Assembly: GCA_001899305.1 (NCBI GenBank)
Contig: MKWL01000011.1
Span: forward strand, 124,001-188,000
Source of the DNA: Thiobacillus sp. 0-1251
GTDB taxonomy: Bacteria > Pseudomonadota > Gammaproteobacteria > Burkholderiales > Thiobacillaceae
Length of the DNA: 64,000 bases
Reading direction: 5' to 3'
In this document: piece by piece, positions 17,021 through 27,618 of the stretch
Layout: each line of letters opens with the position of its first letter
How positions within the stretch are numbered: position 1 is the stretch's first letter
The notes under the pieces: generated by a model
Told to the model about the DNA's origin: nothing
Database searches by the model: none
Seen by the model: only the letters and a program-made list of their open reading frames with translations
Position numbers and translations under genes: made by a program

Positions 17021-17542
17021 ATGAACCCCCCGACCAGCCATCCCCCGCGGGCGGGCGACGCCGCCCCCATCGCCGTCGCGCTACTGATCATCACCCCGCC
17101 GCTGGCCGCGCTGGCAGCGTGGGCGGTGCCGCGGCTGCTGGCGCTAGGCGAACACCCACTCGGATGGCTGGCCGGCATCGCGGCTGCGGCAGTCGCCATC
17201 ACAGCGATCGCGGCGGCCGTGGAGTCGGCACCGCAGCGGGATCCGGCGCGTACCGTCTGGCCGCTGCTGCTGGCGTGGCCGCTGGCGTTTCCAGTTTATA
17301 TGAATAGCCGCGACCGCCTCGGCAGCGGCCTGGCTGGCGCGCTGCTGCTAGCGAGCGCGCTGGCGTATTCAGCTTGGCAGGTGCATCGCGGCGAGGATGC
17401 CGCCGCCTGGCTGCTGCACACCTCGGGCGAAGCAATCGACAGCACTCCCTCGGGCAAAGCAAAAATGAGCGACGACGAGCGCCTACGCATCATCCAGCAG
17501 CGTATCGACTCCACACTCGACGCCGAGCGGACCGAGCGGTAA
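17021..17542 (+). CDS. Unknown four-helix membrane protein (element 1 cargo)
   Basis: 173 residues with four hydrophobic segments: about 15-43, 47-68, 80-96 and 104-118. A charged C-terminal tail (KMSDDERLRIIQQRIDSTLDAERTER) is probably cytoplasmic. GC is very high. CAGGGAGAG precedes the ATG. The gene is isolated by terminators and flanked by two imperfect copies of a ~95-bp non-coding block, as if it moves as a cassette. Possible roles include superinfection exclusion or a holin-like function; neither is shown. Confidence 0.6.
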   Translation: MNPPTSHPPRAGDAAPIAVALLIITPPLAALAAWAVPRLLALGEHPLGWLAGIAAAAVAITAIAAAVESAPQRDPARTVWPLLLAWPLAFPVYMNSRDRLGSGLAGALLLASALAYSAWQVHRGEDAAAWLLHTSGEAIDSTPSGKAKMSDDERLRIIQQRIDSTLDAERTER

Positions 17543-17550
17543 GCCATCTG

Positions 17551-17642
17551 AGAAACTACCCGCCAGAATCTCCGTGGCGTGGTTCTTTCCTGGCGGTTGA
17601 CCCCCTTTTCCCATGCGGCATAAATAACCCGGCGCGCGTCCG
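17551..17642 (+). repeat. Duplicated non-coding block, right copy
   Basis: Shares CCGCCAGAAT, CCGTGGCG-GGTT, CGGTTG, CCCATG and AACCCGGCGCGCG in order with 16832-16925. Together the copies bracket the membrane-protein gene. Confidence 0.65.
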
Positions 17643-17662
17643 GGCTTGCCCTGGGGGGATAA

Positions 17663-17860
17663 CTATGCCCCTGCTGCTTCCATTTGTTCGACATCCCTAG
17701 CCGCTGTTTCTGTCATCTTCTGAATGCTCCAGAGCATCGACGTGCGGAGCTTGCTGTCATTGTCTTTGAGCTCCATTGCCGCAGCGGCAAGCTCCTCGAT
17801 CGTGACAAGTAGTGAGTGAATCGCGCTCAAATCGGTAAAGGTTGGGTTATGGACGGCCAT
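17663..17860 (-). CDS. Unknown small helical protein
   Basis: 65 residues, opposite in direction to the rest of element 1. AAAGGGAG lies 8 nt before the ATG, which supports it being real. The sequence (LSAIHSLLVTIEELAAAAMELKD, IQKMTETAARDVEQME) is helical with no membrane span. In size and character it resembles the last small gene of element 2 (61480-61725), although the sequences are not clearly homologous. Function unknown. Confidence 0.55.
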   Translation of the reverse strand: MAVHNPTFTDLSAIHSLLVTIEELAAAAMELKDNDSKLRTSMLWSIQKMTETAARDVEQMEAAGA

Positions 17861-18023
17861 GGTTTGGGACTCCCTTTCGCGTTGTGATTAAGGCCGGGGT
17901 GTTGCTGCACCTGCCCGGCCCGCTTGCCATAGAACGGCAGTTCAATCGTATCGGCAAAGGAATAAACACGCTGTTTGGCGGCAAAAAAACGTCTCGCCTT
18001 TCAATAGCGCGCTTGTGCAAATC

Positions 18024-18049
18024 AATATATGCTTAGGAAGTTACTTAGA
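18024..18049. repeat. Subterminal direct repeat, right copy
   Basis: AATATATGCTTAG (18024-18036), six variable bases, ACTTAGA (18043-18049), same layout as 8276-8301. It lies 52 bp from the right att repeat. Confidence 0.6.
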
Positions 18050-18051
18050 CA

Positions 18052-18085
18052 ATCTGATTTTATTATTAATCTATATAAATCAGAT
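18052..18085. repeat. Inverted repeat next to the right attachment site
   Basis: ATCTGATTT (18052-18060) and AAATCAGAT (18077-18085), perfect 9-bp arms with a 16-nt AT-only spacer apart from one C. It lies between the subterminal repeat and the tRNA end, and could be a binding site for the excision machinery. Confidence 0.55.
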
Positions 18086-18097
18086 ATTTATGAATAC

Positions 18098-18191
<94 letters not shown>

Positions 18192-18288
18192 GAGAGCGGC
18201 GCATCATACCGGAAGCGCCCACGCCCGGCAAATTGAATGCAGAATCCGTGGTTTCCCGCCGCAGGGGCAGAAAAAATGACTTTAGCCC

Positions 18289-18316
18289 CTTGAATCCCGG
18301 TCATTCGTCCCCAGTT
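18289..18316 (+). promoter_or_regulatory. Sigma-32 (RpoH) promoter of grpE
   Basis: CTTGAA (18289-18294), 14 nt, CCCCAGTT (18309-18316), close to the heat-shock consensus CTTGAA / CCCCATNT. It lies about 28 nt before the grpE ATG. Confidence 0.8.
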
Positions 18317-18343
18317 CTTCGCCAGTACCAATTGGGAGCCCAC

Positions 18344-18865
18344 ATGCAGGACGAACTCAACACCGATGCAAGCCCGGCCGCAACCCAGGCCGAGAAAGAA
18401 ACCATGCCCAGCCTGGAGGAGATGCTGAAAGCGGCCGAACTCCAGGCCGCCGAACATCACGACGCCTGGCTGCGTGCCAAGGCGGAGACCGAGAACATGC
18501 GCCGCCGCGCGGCGGACGACGTGGAGAAGGCGCGGAAGTTCGCGGTGGAAAACTTCGCCAATGAGTTGCTGGCGGTGAAGGACAGCTTGGAAGCCGCGCT
18601 GGCAGCGGAGTCGCCGAGCGTGGAAAACCTCAAGGATGGCGTCGAACTAACCTTGAAACAGCTGGTTTCCGCATTCGGCAAATTCAATCTGAACGACATC
18701 AACCCGATGGGCGAGAAATTCGACCCGCACCAGCACCAGGCCATCCAGATGATCGAATCCGAACAGCCGGCCAACACCGTGGTCACGGTGCTGCAGAAAG
18801 GCTACCGCCTGCACGACCGCACGCTGCGGCCGGCACTGGTGATGGTCGCCAAGGGCAAGGATTGA
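18344..18865 (+). CDS. grpE: Nucleotide exchange factor GrpE
   Basis: 173 residues from the ATG at 18344, with GGGAG upstream. A long N-terminal helix ([35 protein letters not shown]) leads to the beta domain with the signature [18 protein letters not shown] and [23 protein letters not shown]. GrpE releases ADP from DnaK in the cytoplasm. It precedes dnaK by 70 nt and sits directly behind a sigma-32 site. An in-frame extension to 18233 would run through the promoter and is rejected. Confidence 0.96.
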   Translation: MQDELNTDASPAATQAEKETMPSLEEMLKAAELQAAEHHDAWLRAKAETENMRRRAADDVEKARKFAVENFANELLAVKDSLEAALAAESPSVENLKDGVELTLKQLVSAFGKFNLNDINPMGEKFDPHQHQAIQMIESEQPANTVVTVLQKGYRLHDRTLRPALVMVAKGKD

Positions 18866-18871
18866 AACAGC

Positions 18872-18899
18872 CTTGAAATAGGCGCCGCCTCCCCCACAT
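18872..18899 (+). promoter_or_regulatory. Second sigma-32 promoter, upstream of dnaK
   Basis: CTTGAA (18872-18877), 14 nt, CCCCACAT (18892-18899), in the grpE-dnaK gap. Spacing is the same as in the grpE promoter. Confidence 0.7.
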
Positions 18900-18935
18900 T
18901 CGAATCAATTCAATCTCTTTAAGAAGGAACGCATC

Positions 18936-20861
<1,926 letters not shown>

Positions 20862-20878
20862 AATACGGCAAACGGTGG

Positions 20879-20911
20879 GCGGTGAGCGGCAACAGCCGTT
20901 CACCGCTTTTT
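20879..20911 (+). terminator. Hairpin with T run between dnaK and dnaJ
   Basis: GCGGTGA-GCGGC, loop, GCCG-TTCACCGC, then TTTTT (20907-20911). It could partly terminate after dnaK and so reduce dnaJ relative to dnaK. Confidence 0.7.
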
Positions 20912-20949
20912 GCCTTTCTGCTCACTGCTAACCGTTCACTGCACCCAAC

Positions 20950-22065
20950 ATGTCAAAACGCGACTACTACGAAGTCCTCGGCGTCACCAAGAACGCTTCG
21001 GACGAAGAAATCAAGAAGGCCTACCGCAAGCTGGCCATGAAACACCATCCCGACCGCAATCCTGACGACAAGAGCGCGGAGGAGAAATTCAAGGAAGCCA
21101 AGCAGGCCTACGAAATCCTGTCCGATTCGGACAAACGGGCCGCCTACGACCAGTTCGGCCATGCCGGGATCGACCAACAGGCCGGCATGGGCGGCGGCTT
21201 TGGCGGCGGCGGGTTCTCCGACGCCTTCTCGGATATCTTTGGCGACATCTTCGGAGGGGGCGGCGGCAACCGTCGCGACCGTGTCTATCGCGGCGCCGAT
21301 CTGCGCTACAACCTGGAAATCGAACTGGAGGAAGGCGCGCGCGGCACCGAAACCAAGATCCGCATTCCCACCCTGGAAGAATGCGGCACCTGCCACGGCA
21401 GCGGCGCCAAGCCCGGTACCCAGCCGACCACCTGCACCACCTGCGGTGGACACGGGCAGGTCCGCATCCAGCAAGGTTTTTTCTCGGTGCAGCAGACCTG
21501 CCCGCGCTGTGGCGGCACCGGCAAGATGGTGGCCGACCCCTGCACCAGCTGCCATGGCGAAGGCCGCGTCAAGAAACACAAGACGCTGTCGGTCAAGATT
21601 CCCGCTGGCGTCGACAGCGGGGACCGCATCCGTCTGGCCGGCGAAGGCGAAGCCGGCGTCAACGGCGGCCCGCCGGGCGATCTCTATGTGGTGATCCACC
21701 TCAAGGAGCACCCGGTGTTCAAGCGCGACGGCGACGACCTGCATTGCGAAATGCCGATCAGCTTCGCCACCGCCGCGCTCGGCGGCGAGGTCGAGATTCC
21801 CACGCTGGACGGCCACGCCAAGATCAAGATCCCCGCCGAAACGCAGTCAGGCAAGGTGTTCCGCCTGCGCGGCAAGGGGATCAAGGGCGTGCGCAGCCAC
21901 GCGCCGGGCGATTTGATGTGCCACATGCTGGTGGAGACGCCGGTGAACCTGTCCGAGCGCCAACGCGAACTGCTGCGCGAGTTTGATGACTTGAGCCCGG
22001 GGCGCAACAATAATCCCCGCGCACAGTCGTTCATGGATAAGGTGAAGTCGTTCTTCGGACAATAG
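20950..22065 (+). CDS. dnaJ: Chaperone DnaJ (Hsp40)
   Basis: 371 residues: a J domain with the HPD triad ([10 protein letters not shown]) at about 33-42, a Gly/Phe-rich linker at about 77-105, and four zinc-binding CXXCXGXG repeats ([32 protein letters not shown]) at about 145-205. Two beta-barrel substrate domains follow. It is a full type I DnaJ that stimulates the DnaK ATPase and delivers substrates. No strong ribosome site is visible (CACCCAAC precedes the ATG). It follows the attenuator-like hairpin. Confidence 0.97.
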   Translation: MSKRDYYEVLGVTKNASDEEIKKAYRKLAMKHHPDRNPDDKSAEEKFKEAKQAYEILSDSDKRAAYDQFGHAGIDQQAGMGGGFGGGGFSDAFSDIFGDIFGGGGGNRRDRVYRGADLRYNLEIELEEGARGTETKIRIPTLEECGTCHGSGAKPGTQPTTCTTCGGHGQVRIQQGFFSVQQTCPRCGGTGKMVADPCTSCHGEGRVKKHKTLSVKIPAGVDSGDRIRLAGEGEAGVNGGPPGDLYVVIHLKEHPVFKRDGDDLHCEMPISFATAALGGEVEIPTLDGHAKIKIPAETQSGKVFRLRGKGIKGVRSHAPGDLMCHMLVETPVNLSERQRELLREFDDLSPGRNNNPRAQSFMDKVKSFFGQ

Positions 22066-22075
22066 TCTGATTCCA

Positions 22076-22104
22076 CTCCGTATGTGGCATCCTTCCATAC
22101 GGAG
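22076..22104 (+). other. Hairpin after dnaJ
   Basis: CTCCGTATG (22076-22084) pairs with CATACGGAG (22096-22104), 9-bp stem, 11-nt loop, no T run. It may protect the dnaJ 3' end or act in the leader of the next gene. Confidence 0.4.
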
Positions 22105-22177
22105 AGAGATGGCTGCCTGCGGCCTTTTCCGGATGGCCGCAGCACATTCCCCGCATCAACCAACTGGAGGACATCCC

Positions 22178-22681
22178 ATGCGCAAACTCCCTTTGATCGC
22201 TGCAAGCTGTGCCGTATTGTTCGCCTCGCCTACGATCGCCGCGGAAGAACCCGTCATCGTCAAAATTCCCAGGCTCACCGTCGAGGCATCCGGAAAACTC
22301 GCCCATGCCGCGATGGAGGCCTGCCGCAAGCAGGGTATCCAGATCGGGGTGACCGTGGTCGATCGCAGTGGCGATGCCATGGTGGTATTGCGCGACACGC
22401 TGGCGCCGCGCATCACCCTGGAGATCAGCAAGCAGAAGGCCTATACGGCGGTCAACTTCAACGCTGCCACCTCGGCGATGGTTGATCGTTTTACCCAACC
22501 GTTCTCGGTCGGCAAGGTCGAAGGACTCGTGTTTTCTGCTGGCGGCGTGCCGATCGAGGCTGCCGGCAACATCGTCGGCGCGGTCGGCGTCTCTGGCGCT
22601 GCAACGGGCGAACAGGACGAGGCCTGCGCACGCGCGGGCATCCAGGCAATCCAGTTCGAACTGGAAACCGCCGGCCTCTGA
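22178..22681 (+). CDS. Exported GlcG/HbpS-family (heme-binding-like) protein
   Basis: 167 residues with a clear Sec signal peptide (MRKLPLIAASCAVLFASPTIAAEE, cleavage after about residue 22). The mature part has the GlcG/HbpS pattern: MEACRKQGIQIGVTVVDRSGDAMVVLRDTLA, then KAYTAVNF and a long loop ending GNIVGAVGVSGA. HbpS-like proteins bind heme or other small ligands outside the cytoplasm; here the role is unknown. TGGAGG precedes the ATG. It is separate from the chaperone operon by position and probable function. Confidence 0.85.
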   Translation: MRKLPLIAASCAVLFASPTIAAEEPVIVKIPRLTVEASGKLAHAAMEACRKQGIQIGVTVVDRSGDAMVVLRDTLAPRITLEISKQKAYTAVNFNAATSAMVDRFTQPFSVGKVEGLVFSAGGVPIEAAGNIVGAVGVSGAATGEQDEACARAGIQAIQFELETAGL

Positions 22682-22689
22682 CGCCTTGG

Positions 22690-22760
22690 CTTGGGGGGTT
22701 CGCCCCCAGCTACTTGAGCCGAGCCAGCCAGGCTTGCCCCTATTTCTTGCCCCCGGGTTG
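22690..22760. terminator. GC-rich hairpins between convergent genes
   Basis: TGGGGG / CCCCCA around 22692-22708 and CCCCC / GGGGG around 22751-22765 lie between the HbpS-like gene and the convergent tatD. They lack T runs, so termination is only possible. Confidence 0.3.
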
Positions 22761-22794
22761 GGGGTCTCGGCCGCGCAGTACCGGAAATGGGGAA

Positions 22795-23565
22795 TCAGGC
22801 TCGGGCTGCGGCAAACAGATGAAAGAAATTCCGCGTCGTGGCTTCACCCACCGCTTCGGCCGTCATGCCACGCACCCGCGCGATTTCTTCCGCAACATGC
22901 TTCACGAATCCCGGCTGATTGGTCTGCCCGCGGTGCGGCACCGGCGCCAGATAAGGCGAATCGGTCTCGATCAGCATGCGTTCCAGCGGAATGGAGGCTG
23001 CCACTTCGCGCAGCGCAGCGGCGTTCTTGAAGGTGACGATACCGGAAAACGAAATGTAGAAACCCAGCTCGATCGCCGCTTCGGCCACCGCCAGGCTCTC
23101 GGTGAAGCAGTGCATCACGCCGCCCGCCTCGCCCGCCTGTTCCTCGCGCATGATGCGCAGGGTGTCGTCGGCTGCTGAACGGGTATGGATGACCAGCGGC
23201 TTGCGACAGGCACGCGCGGCGCGGATGTGGGTACGGAAGCGCTCGCGCTGCCATTCGAGATCGCCGGTCAGGCGGAAATAATCCAGCCCGGTCTCGCCGA
23301 TCGCCACCACCTTGGGATGGTCGGCCAGCGCGACCAATTCCTCCACGGTCGGCTCGGTGCAGTCTTCATGATCCGGATGCACGCCCACGGATGCATAGAC
23401 GTTCGGATGCGCCTCGGCCAGCGTACGGATTTCAGGGAATTTTTCCAGCTCCACGCTGATGCAGAGCGCGTGGCTCACCTGGTTGGCCGCCATCAGGTCG
23501 AAGACCTCCGGCAGTTTGCCGGCGAGATCGGGGAAATTGATGTGGCAGTGGGAATCGATATACAT
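22795..23565 (-). CDS. tatD: TatD-family metal-dependent hydrolase
   Basis: 256 residues starting MYIDSHCHINF, the first metal-binding His pair. Further landmarks are VGVHPDH, VAIGETGLDYFR (Glu ligand), KPLVIHTR, MHCFTES and IETDSPYLAP (Asp ligand). Members are 3'-5' DNA exonucleases or related metal hydrolases in the cytoplasm. It is last in the run holB-pilZ-tatD, a common betaproteobacterial order. The gene name is used for the family; YcfH/TatD subgroups cannot be separated by eye. Confidence 0.92.
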   Translation of the reverse strand: MYIDSHCHINFPDLAGKLPEVFDLMAANQVSHALCISVELEKFPEIRTLAEAHPNVYASVGVHPDHEDCTEPTVEELVALADHPKVVAIGETGLDYFRLTGDLEWQRERFRTHIRAARACRKPLVIHTRSAADDTLRIMREEQAGEAGGVMHCFTESLAVAEAAIELGFYISFSGIVTFKNAAALREVAASIPLERMLIETDSPYLAPVPHRGQTNQPGFVKHVAEEIARVRGMTAEAVGEATTRNFFHLFAAARA

Positions 23566-23591
23566 GCGGCTCGGGAACGCCGCAGACGGCG

Positions 23592-23966
23592 TTACATGGT
23601 GTGAGTGGGACGCACCGATTTTAACGAACCGCCGAGCAAACCTTCAATCTTGTTTTGCGCCGCCTTGCCGCTCTCGTTGAAAGCGAACTGCACGCCCACA
23701 CCCTGGGTACGGCTGCCATGGGCGCCGGAAGGCGTCACCCATACCACTTTTCCGGACACCGGCAGCTTGGCGGGATCGTCCATCAGCGTCAACAGCATGA
23801 ACACTTCCTCGCCCATCTTGTATTGCTTGTTGGTAGGAATGAACAGTCCGCCGCCCTTGATGAATGGCATGTAGGCGGCAAAAAGCGCGGACTTTTCCTT
23901 GATGGACAGGGATAGCACGCCAGGGCGCACCTGTCCTGCGACATCGTTGACTGCTGCATTCATCAT
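23592..23966 (-). CDS. pilZ: PilZ-domain protein
   Basis: 124 residues: PGVLSLSIKEKSALFAAYMPFIKGGGLFIPTNKQYKMGEEVFMLLTL and KVVWVTPSGAHGSRTQGVGVQF. This is the short form of the type IV pilus PilZ, which lacks the RXXXR c-di-GMP motif seen in YcgR-type proteins. It is needed for type IV pilus assembly and twitching in relatives. Position directly after holB is conserved in Beta- and Gammaproteobacteria. AAAAGGA precedes the start. Confidence 0.9.
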   Translation of the reverse strand: MMNAAVNDVAGQVRPGVLSLSIKEKSALFAAYMPFIKGGGLFIPTNKQYKMGEEVFMLLTLMDDPAKLPVSGKVVWVTPSGAHGSRTQGVGVQFAFNESGKAAQNKIEGLLGGSLKSVRPTHTM

Positions 23967-23975
23967 CGATCCTTT

Positions 23976-24959
23976 TCAATCAAACAGGTGCCGGTACTGG
24001 ATCAGCCAGGCCTCGAGCTGCAACGCCCGATTGAGCGGATGCGCCAGCGTTCGGCCTTCGTTCGCCTGCGTTCTGGCAAGCGCCAGCAATCCAGCCAGAT
24101 CGGCCTTGCCACCCAATCGCACCAACACTTCCGCAAAATCGCGGTTGAACTGTACGCTGCCCTGCAACCTGACCGACAGCAAATCACCCAGCCACTTGTA
24201 TGCCACGTTGTGCCAGATCTGCGGATTGACCGTCTTCCAGCGCTCGCCCAGGGTGACCGGATCGAGCCGGCCGGGATCTGCCAAGCCTTCCAGCACGCCG
24301 CGCCGCTCGTCCAGCTCGGCCCCCTCTGCCCAGCGCTGCGCGTCGAGCGGCGTACCGCCAGACAGCGCCAGCAGGTCCATCGCGTCATCCACACCCTGCC
24401 CGGCCAGCCATTGCGCTGACTGATCGGCCGGCGGCAGGCCGATGTCGATCCGGGTGCAGCGGCTGCGTATGGTCGGCAGCAGTCGGCGCGGTTGATCCGA
24501 AACCAGCACGAATACCGTATTTAACGGCGGTTCCTCGAGCACCTTTAACAGCGCGTTAGCCGCCGCCAGATTGAGGCCGTCCGCCGGATCGACCAGCACC
24601 ACGCGAAACCCCGCCCGGTAGGTGGAGAGCTGCACGAAGTCGACCGCCTCGCGCGCCTGGTCGACCTCGATCGCGGTCGCCATGCGGGTTTCCCCCTCCT
24701 TGCCGGTTTTCTCCTGCAGCGTGAGCAGCCGGAAGTCAGGATGCGCGTCCGTCCCGAACCAGTGGCAGGCCGGACATTCGCCACAGGCCGCGCCATCCGG
24801 CTGCGGCGCCTCGCACAGCAGCGCTTGCGCCCATGCCCGCGCCAACGCGCCTTTCCCCACCCCGCGCGGTCCCGCCAGCAGCAAGGCCTGCGCCGGGTGC
24901 GCCCGGGTCGCCAGCAATCGCTGCCAGGACGCATCCAGCCAGGGATAGGGCGCGCTCAC
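23976..24959 (-). CDS. holB: DNA polymerase III delta' subunit
   Basis: 327 residues from a GTG at 24959 that overlaps the tmk stop (GTGA). AAA+ landmarks: a P-loop [11 protein letters not shown] near residue 30; zinc-binding cysteines in [14 protein letters not shown] at about 50-65; sensor region LKVLEEPP; and the SRC arginine-finger motif (IRSRCTRID). It is part of the clamp loader, which opens the sliding clamp at the replication fork. The frame extends upstream through tmk with no support. Confidence 0.93.
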   Translation of the reverse strand: MSAPYPWLDASWQRLLATRAHPAQALLLAGPRGVGKGALARAWAQALLCEAPQPDGAACGECPACHWFGTDAHPDFRLLTLQEKTGKEGETRMATAIEVDQAREAVDFVQLSTYRAGFRVVLVDPADGLNLAAANALLKVLEEPPLNTVFVLVSDQPRRLLPTIRSRCTRIDIGLPPADQSAQWLAGQGVDDAMDLLALSGGTPLDAQRWAEGAELDERRGVLEGLADPGRLDPVTLGERWKTVNPQIWHNVAYKWLGDLLSVRLQGSVQFNRDFAEVLVRLGGKADLAGLLALARTQANEGRTLAHPLNRALQLEAWLIQYRHLFD

Positions 24960-25567
24960 CCCAGTTCCTTCAACAATGCGCCGATCTCGGCTTGCAGGTC
25001 GGCGATACTGTGACGCGCATCCAGCACGCGAATACGCGCGGGTTCGGCCCGTGCCCGCTCGAGATAGGCGTTGCGCACGCGACTGAAGAAGCTGTCGGCC
25101 TCGCGTTCGAAGCGGTCGGCGGTACGCGCAGCCGAGCGGCGCGCTTCCGCCACGTCGGGCGGCACGTCGAACAGCAGGGTGAGATCGGGCGCAAAGCCGC
25201 GTTGCACCCAGGCTTCCAGCGCGGCGATCCGTTCCGCGGCGATGCCGCGCCCGCCGCACTGGTAGGCGTAGCTGGCATCGGTGAAACGGTCGGACACGAC
25301 CCAAGCGCCGCGCGCAAGCGCAGGCTGGATCAGTTCGGCCAGATGTTGCTGCCGGGCGGCGAACATCAGCAGCAGTTCGGTGTCGGCATCCATGTCACGG
25401 TGCAGCAGCAGTTCACGCAAGGTCTCGCCGAGCGGGGTCCCACCCGGTTCGCGGGTGACGACGATCTCCCTGCCCTGCCGGCGCAGCCAGTCGGCGACGA
25501 ATCCCAGGTGCGTGCTTTTACCGGCGCCGTCAACGCCTTCGAGCGTGATGAATTTTCCGTGGATCAT
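24956..25567 (-). CDS. tmk: Thymidylate kinase
   Basis: 203 residues: P-loop [14 protein letters not shown] at the start, [11 protein letters not shown] (the DR/E-P region), and the [16 protein letters not shown] dTMP-binding and lid segment. It phosphorylates dTMP to dTDP. Its start overlaps the mltG stop (25564-25567) and its end overlaps holB, so all three are translationally coupled. Confidence 0.96.
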   Translation of the reverse strand: MIHGKFITLEGVDGAGKSTHLGFVADWLRRQGREIVVTREPGGTPLGETLRELLLHRDMDADTELLLMFAARQQHLAELIQPALARGAWVVSDRFTDASYAYQCGGRGIAAERIAALEAWVQRGFAPDLTLLFDVPPDVAEARRSAARTADRFEREADSFFSRVRNAYLERARAEPARIRVLDARHSIADLQAEIGALLKELG

Positions 25568-26562
25568 CGTTGATAGCGTTGGTAGCGATTTACCGCGCGG
25601 TTGTGCGCGTCGAGCGTGCTTGAGAATACATGGGTGCCGTCGCCCCGCGCAACGAAGTACAGCGCATCCGTCCTGGCCGGATTGAGCGCAGCCTGGATGG
25701 CTGCCTCGCTCGGCATGGCGATGGGCGTGGGCGGCAGCCCGGCGCGCGTATAGGTGTTGTATGGGGTATCGCGCTGCAGATCGACCTTGCGCAGGTTGCC
25801 GTCGAAGCGCTCGCCCAGGCCATAGATCACGGTGGGGTCGGTCTGCAGGCGCATGCCCAGTCGGAGCCGGTTCAGGAAGACGCCGGCGATCCTGGGGCGC
25901 TCGAATGCCACGCCGGTTTCCTTTTCCACGATCGATGCCATGATCAATGCCTCATACGGCGTGCGGTATGGCAGCCCGGGGGCACGGGTCTCCCAGGCGG
26001 CCATGAGCTTCTCATGCTGCCGGCGATAGGCGCGGCGCAGCACACTGAGATCGGAGGTATGAGGCGCATAAAAATAGGTATCGGGAAACAGCAGTCCTTC
26101 GATGTGATCCTCCCCGGCGCCGATGGCCTGCAGGATTTCGGTATCGCTCATGCTGGCGCTTTCATTCTTCAGCATGGGCTGGGCGGCAAGCGCAGCACGC
26201 ACCTCGCGCCAGTTCCAGCCCTCGATGAACTGCACCATGGCCTGCGAGACCTCTCCGCGCTGGATCATCGCGTACAGTTCCAGCGGTGTCAGCGGTCTGT
26301 CAAGGGTATACACGCCCACCTTGAGGGTCCCGGCCTTGCCCAGTATGCGTCCAAGCAGCCAGAACACCTGCGCATTGCCGACCACGCCCTCGCGTTCGAG
26401 CATGGCGCTCAGGCTGCGCAAATTCGTGCCGGGTACCACGTTGAGCGTCTTCGGCAGGGGCTCGATCTGCAAGGGCCGGTTGCCATACCATGCCAGTCCG
26501 CCTGCCCCCATGAGCGCAAGCAGCGCAGCGAGCGCAATCAATCGTTTAATCGACGTCTTCAT
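25564..26562 (-). CDS. mltG: Endolytic murein transglycosylase MltG
   Basis: 332 residues: an N-terminal membrane anchor ([20 protein letters not shown]), a LysM-like region ([22 protein letters not shown]), then the YceG core with [30 protein letters not shown] (catalytic Glu) and [12 protein letters not shown]. MltG cuts nascent glycan strands in the periplasm and sets their length. It overlaps pabC by 17 nt and tmk by 4 nt. Confidence 0.95.
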   Translation of the reverse strand: MKTSIKRLIALAALLALMGAGGLAWYGNRPLQIEPLPKTLNVVPGTNLRSLSAMLEREGVVGNAQVFWLLGRILGKAGTLKVGVYTLDRPLTPLELYAMIQRGEVSQAMVQFIEGWNWREVRAALAAQPMLKNESASMSDTEILQAIGAGEDHIEGLLFPDTYFYAPHTSDLSVLRRAYRRQHEKLMAAWETRAPGLPYRTPYEALIMASIVEKETGVAFERPRIAGVFLNRLRLGMRLQTDPTVIYGLGERFDGNLRKVDLQRDTPYNTYTRAGLPPTPIAMPSEAAIQAALNPARTDALYFVARGDGTHVFSSTLDAHNRAVNRYQRYQR

Positions 26563-27355
26563 CCAAGGCCTTACTCAAAAGCGCAGCCCAACCCGCAGGT
26601 GGCCATATTGCGTCATCCAGCCTGGCCACACGGCGCACGCCGATGACACTGTTGCAGACCATCACTTCGTCGGCAGCACATATAGCCGCGGGCAACAGAC
26701 GGCCGACATGGACCGGAATACCGAGACGCGGCGCAGCCCGCAGCAGGCGCGTCCTGGCCACGCCCGCCACGCCGCATTCGCTCAGGTCCGGCGTGAACAG
26801 CTCGCCGTCCTTCACGAGCAGCAGATTGCTCATCACCCCGCCAATCACCGCGCCAAGGTCATCGCACAGCAGCCCCTCGAGAATCGCCGGATCGGCCCAT
26901 TCGGCACGCGCGAGCACGTTCTCCAGGCGGTTCAGATGCTTGATCCCGGCCAGCCGGGGCTGCCGTGCCAGCCGTAGGGTGCACCAGCGCGCCACAATTG
27001 CGTCCGGCGCACCGGCCTGCGCATACGCCGGTAACGGCGCAGAGAAAACGATCCGGGTGGCCGCCTGGCTTGGCGGCGGCGCATAGCCGCGTGCGCCGGT
27101 GCCGCGCGTCAGCACGATCTTGACGACCCCCTCCCCGGTCTCGGCCACACGGCAGACTTCCCCATACAGCACGGCTTCGTCGGGGCAGTCCAGCATCAGT
27201 GCCGCACAGTCGGCCACCAGCTTGACGTAGTGATCGCGCCACCACAACGGCCGTCCGCCCTGCGTGCGCAGGGTGCGGAACACACCGTCGCCATAGGCCA
27301 GCCCACGATCACGGGCATCGACCGAATCGGCCGGCTGGCCATTGACGAGCATCAT
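26546..27355 (-). CDS. pabC: Aminodeoxychorismate lyase (PLP fold IV)
   Basis: About 269 residues from the ATG at 27355 (MMLVNGQ). DRGLAYGDGVFRTLR, GIKHLNRLENVLAR (PLP lysine) and GGVMSNLLLVKDG are the class IV aminotransferase landmarks. The enzyme releases pyruvate from aminodeoxychorismate to give 4-aminobenzoate for folate. The chosen start overlaps the stop of a small upstream frame (ATGATG context). The pabC-mltG-tmk-holB order is typical. Confidence 0.92.
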   Translation of the reverse strand: MMLVNGQPADSVDARDRGLAYGDGVFRTLRTQGGRPLWWRDHYVKLVADCAALMLDCPDEAVLYGEVCRVAETGEGVVKIVLTRGTGARGYAPPPSQAATRIVFSAPLPAYAQAGAPDAIVARWCTLRLARQPRLAGIKHLNRLENVLARAEWADPAILEGLLCDDLGAVIGGVMSNLLLVKDGELFTPDLSECGVAGVARTRLLRAAPRLGIPVHVGRLLPAAICAADEVMVCNSVIGVRRVARLDDAIWPPAGWAALLSKALDEDVD

Positions 27356-27495
27356 GCGATTTCCAGTAGGTGCCACAGACCGCGCAGCAGGATGCTGCGC
27401 GTCCGGACATTGAAAACGAAGCGGCCGTCACGGCTGATATCGCTGCCGGTGCGGTTGCAGCGCGATACCCGCTGCGGTTCATGGATAATCGGCAT
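27352..27495 (-). CDS. Possible small protein between fabF and pabC
   Basis: 47 residues (starts MPIIHEPQRVSRC, ends LRGLWHLLEIA), rich in Arg. AAGGGA lies 7 nt before the ATG and its stop overlaps the pabC start by 4 nt, the pattern of a coupled leader or small gene. A longer GTG start at 27567 exists but is weaker. No family recognised; it may also be only a leader frame. Confidence 0.35.
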   Translation of the reverse strand: MPIIHEPQRVSRCNRTGSDISRDGRFVFNVRTRSILLRGLWHLLEIA

Positions 27496-27618
27496 GGTGT
27501 GTCCCTTGGAACAGCCGCTCATGGTGCCGTCTGGACACACCGCACGCAAGGCATCAAGCACGGCCACGTCAGGCAGCCGGCTTGATCGGATGCGATGGGG
27601 CGCGGTCCACCGCGGAGG

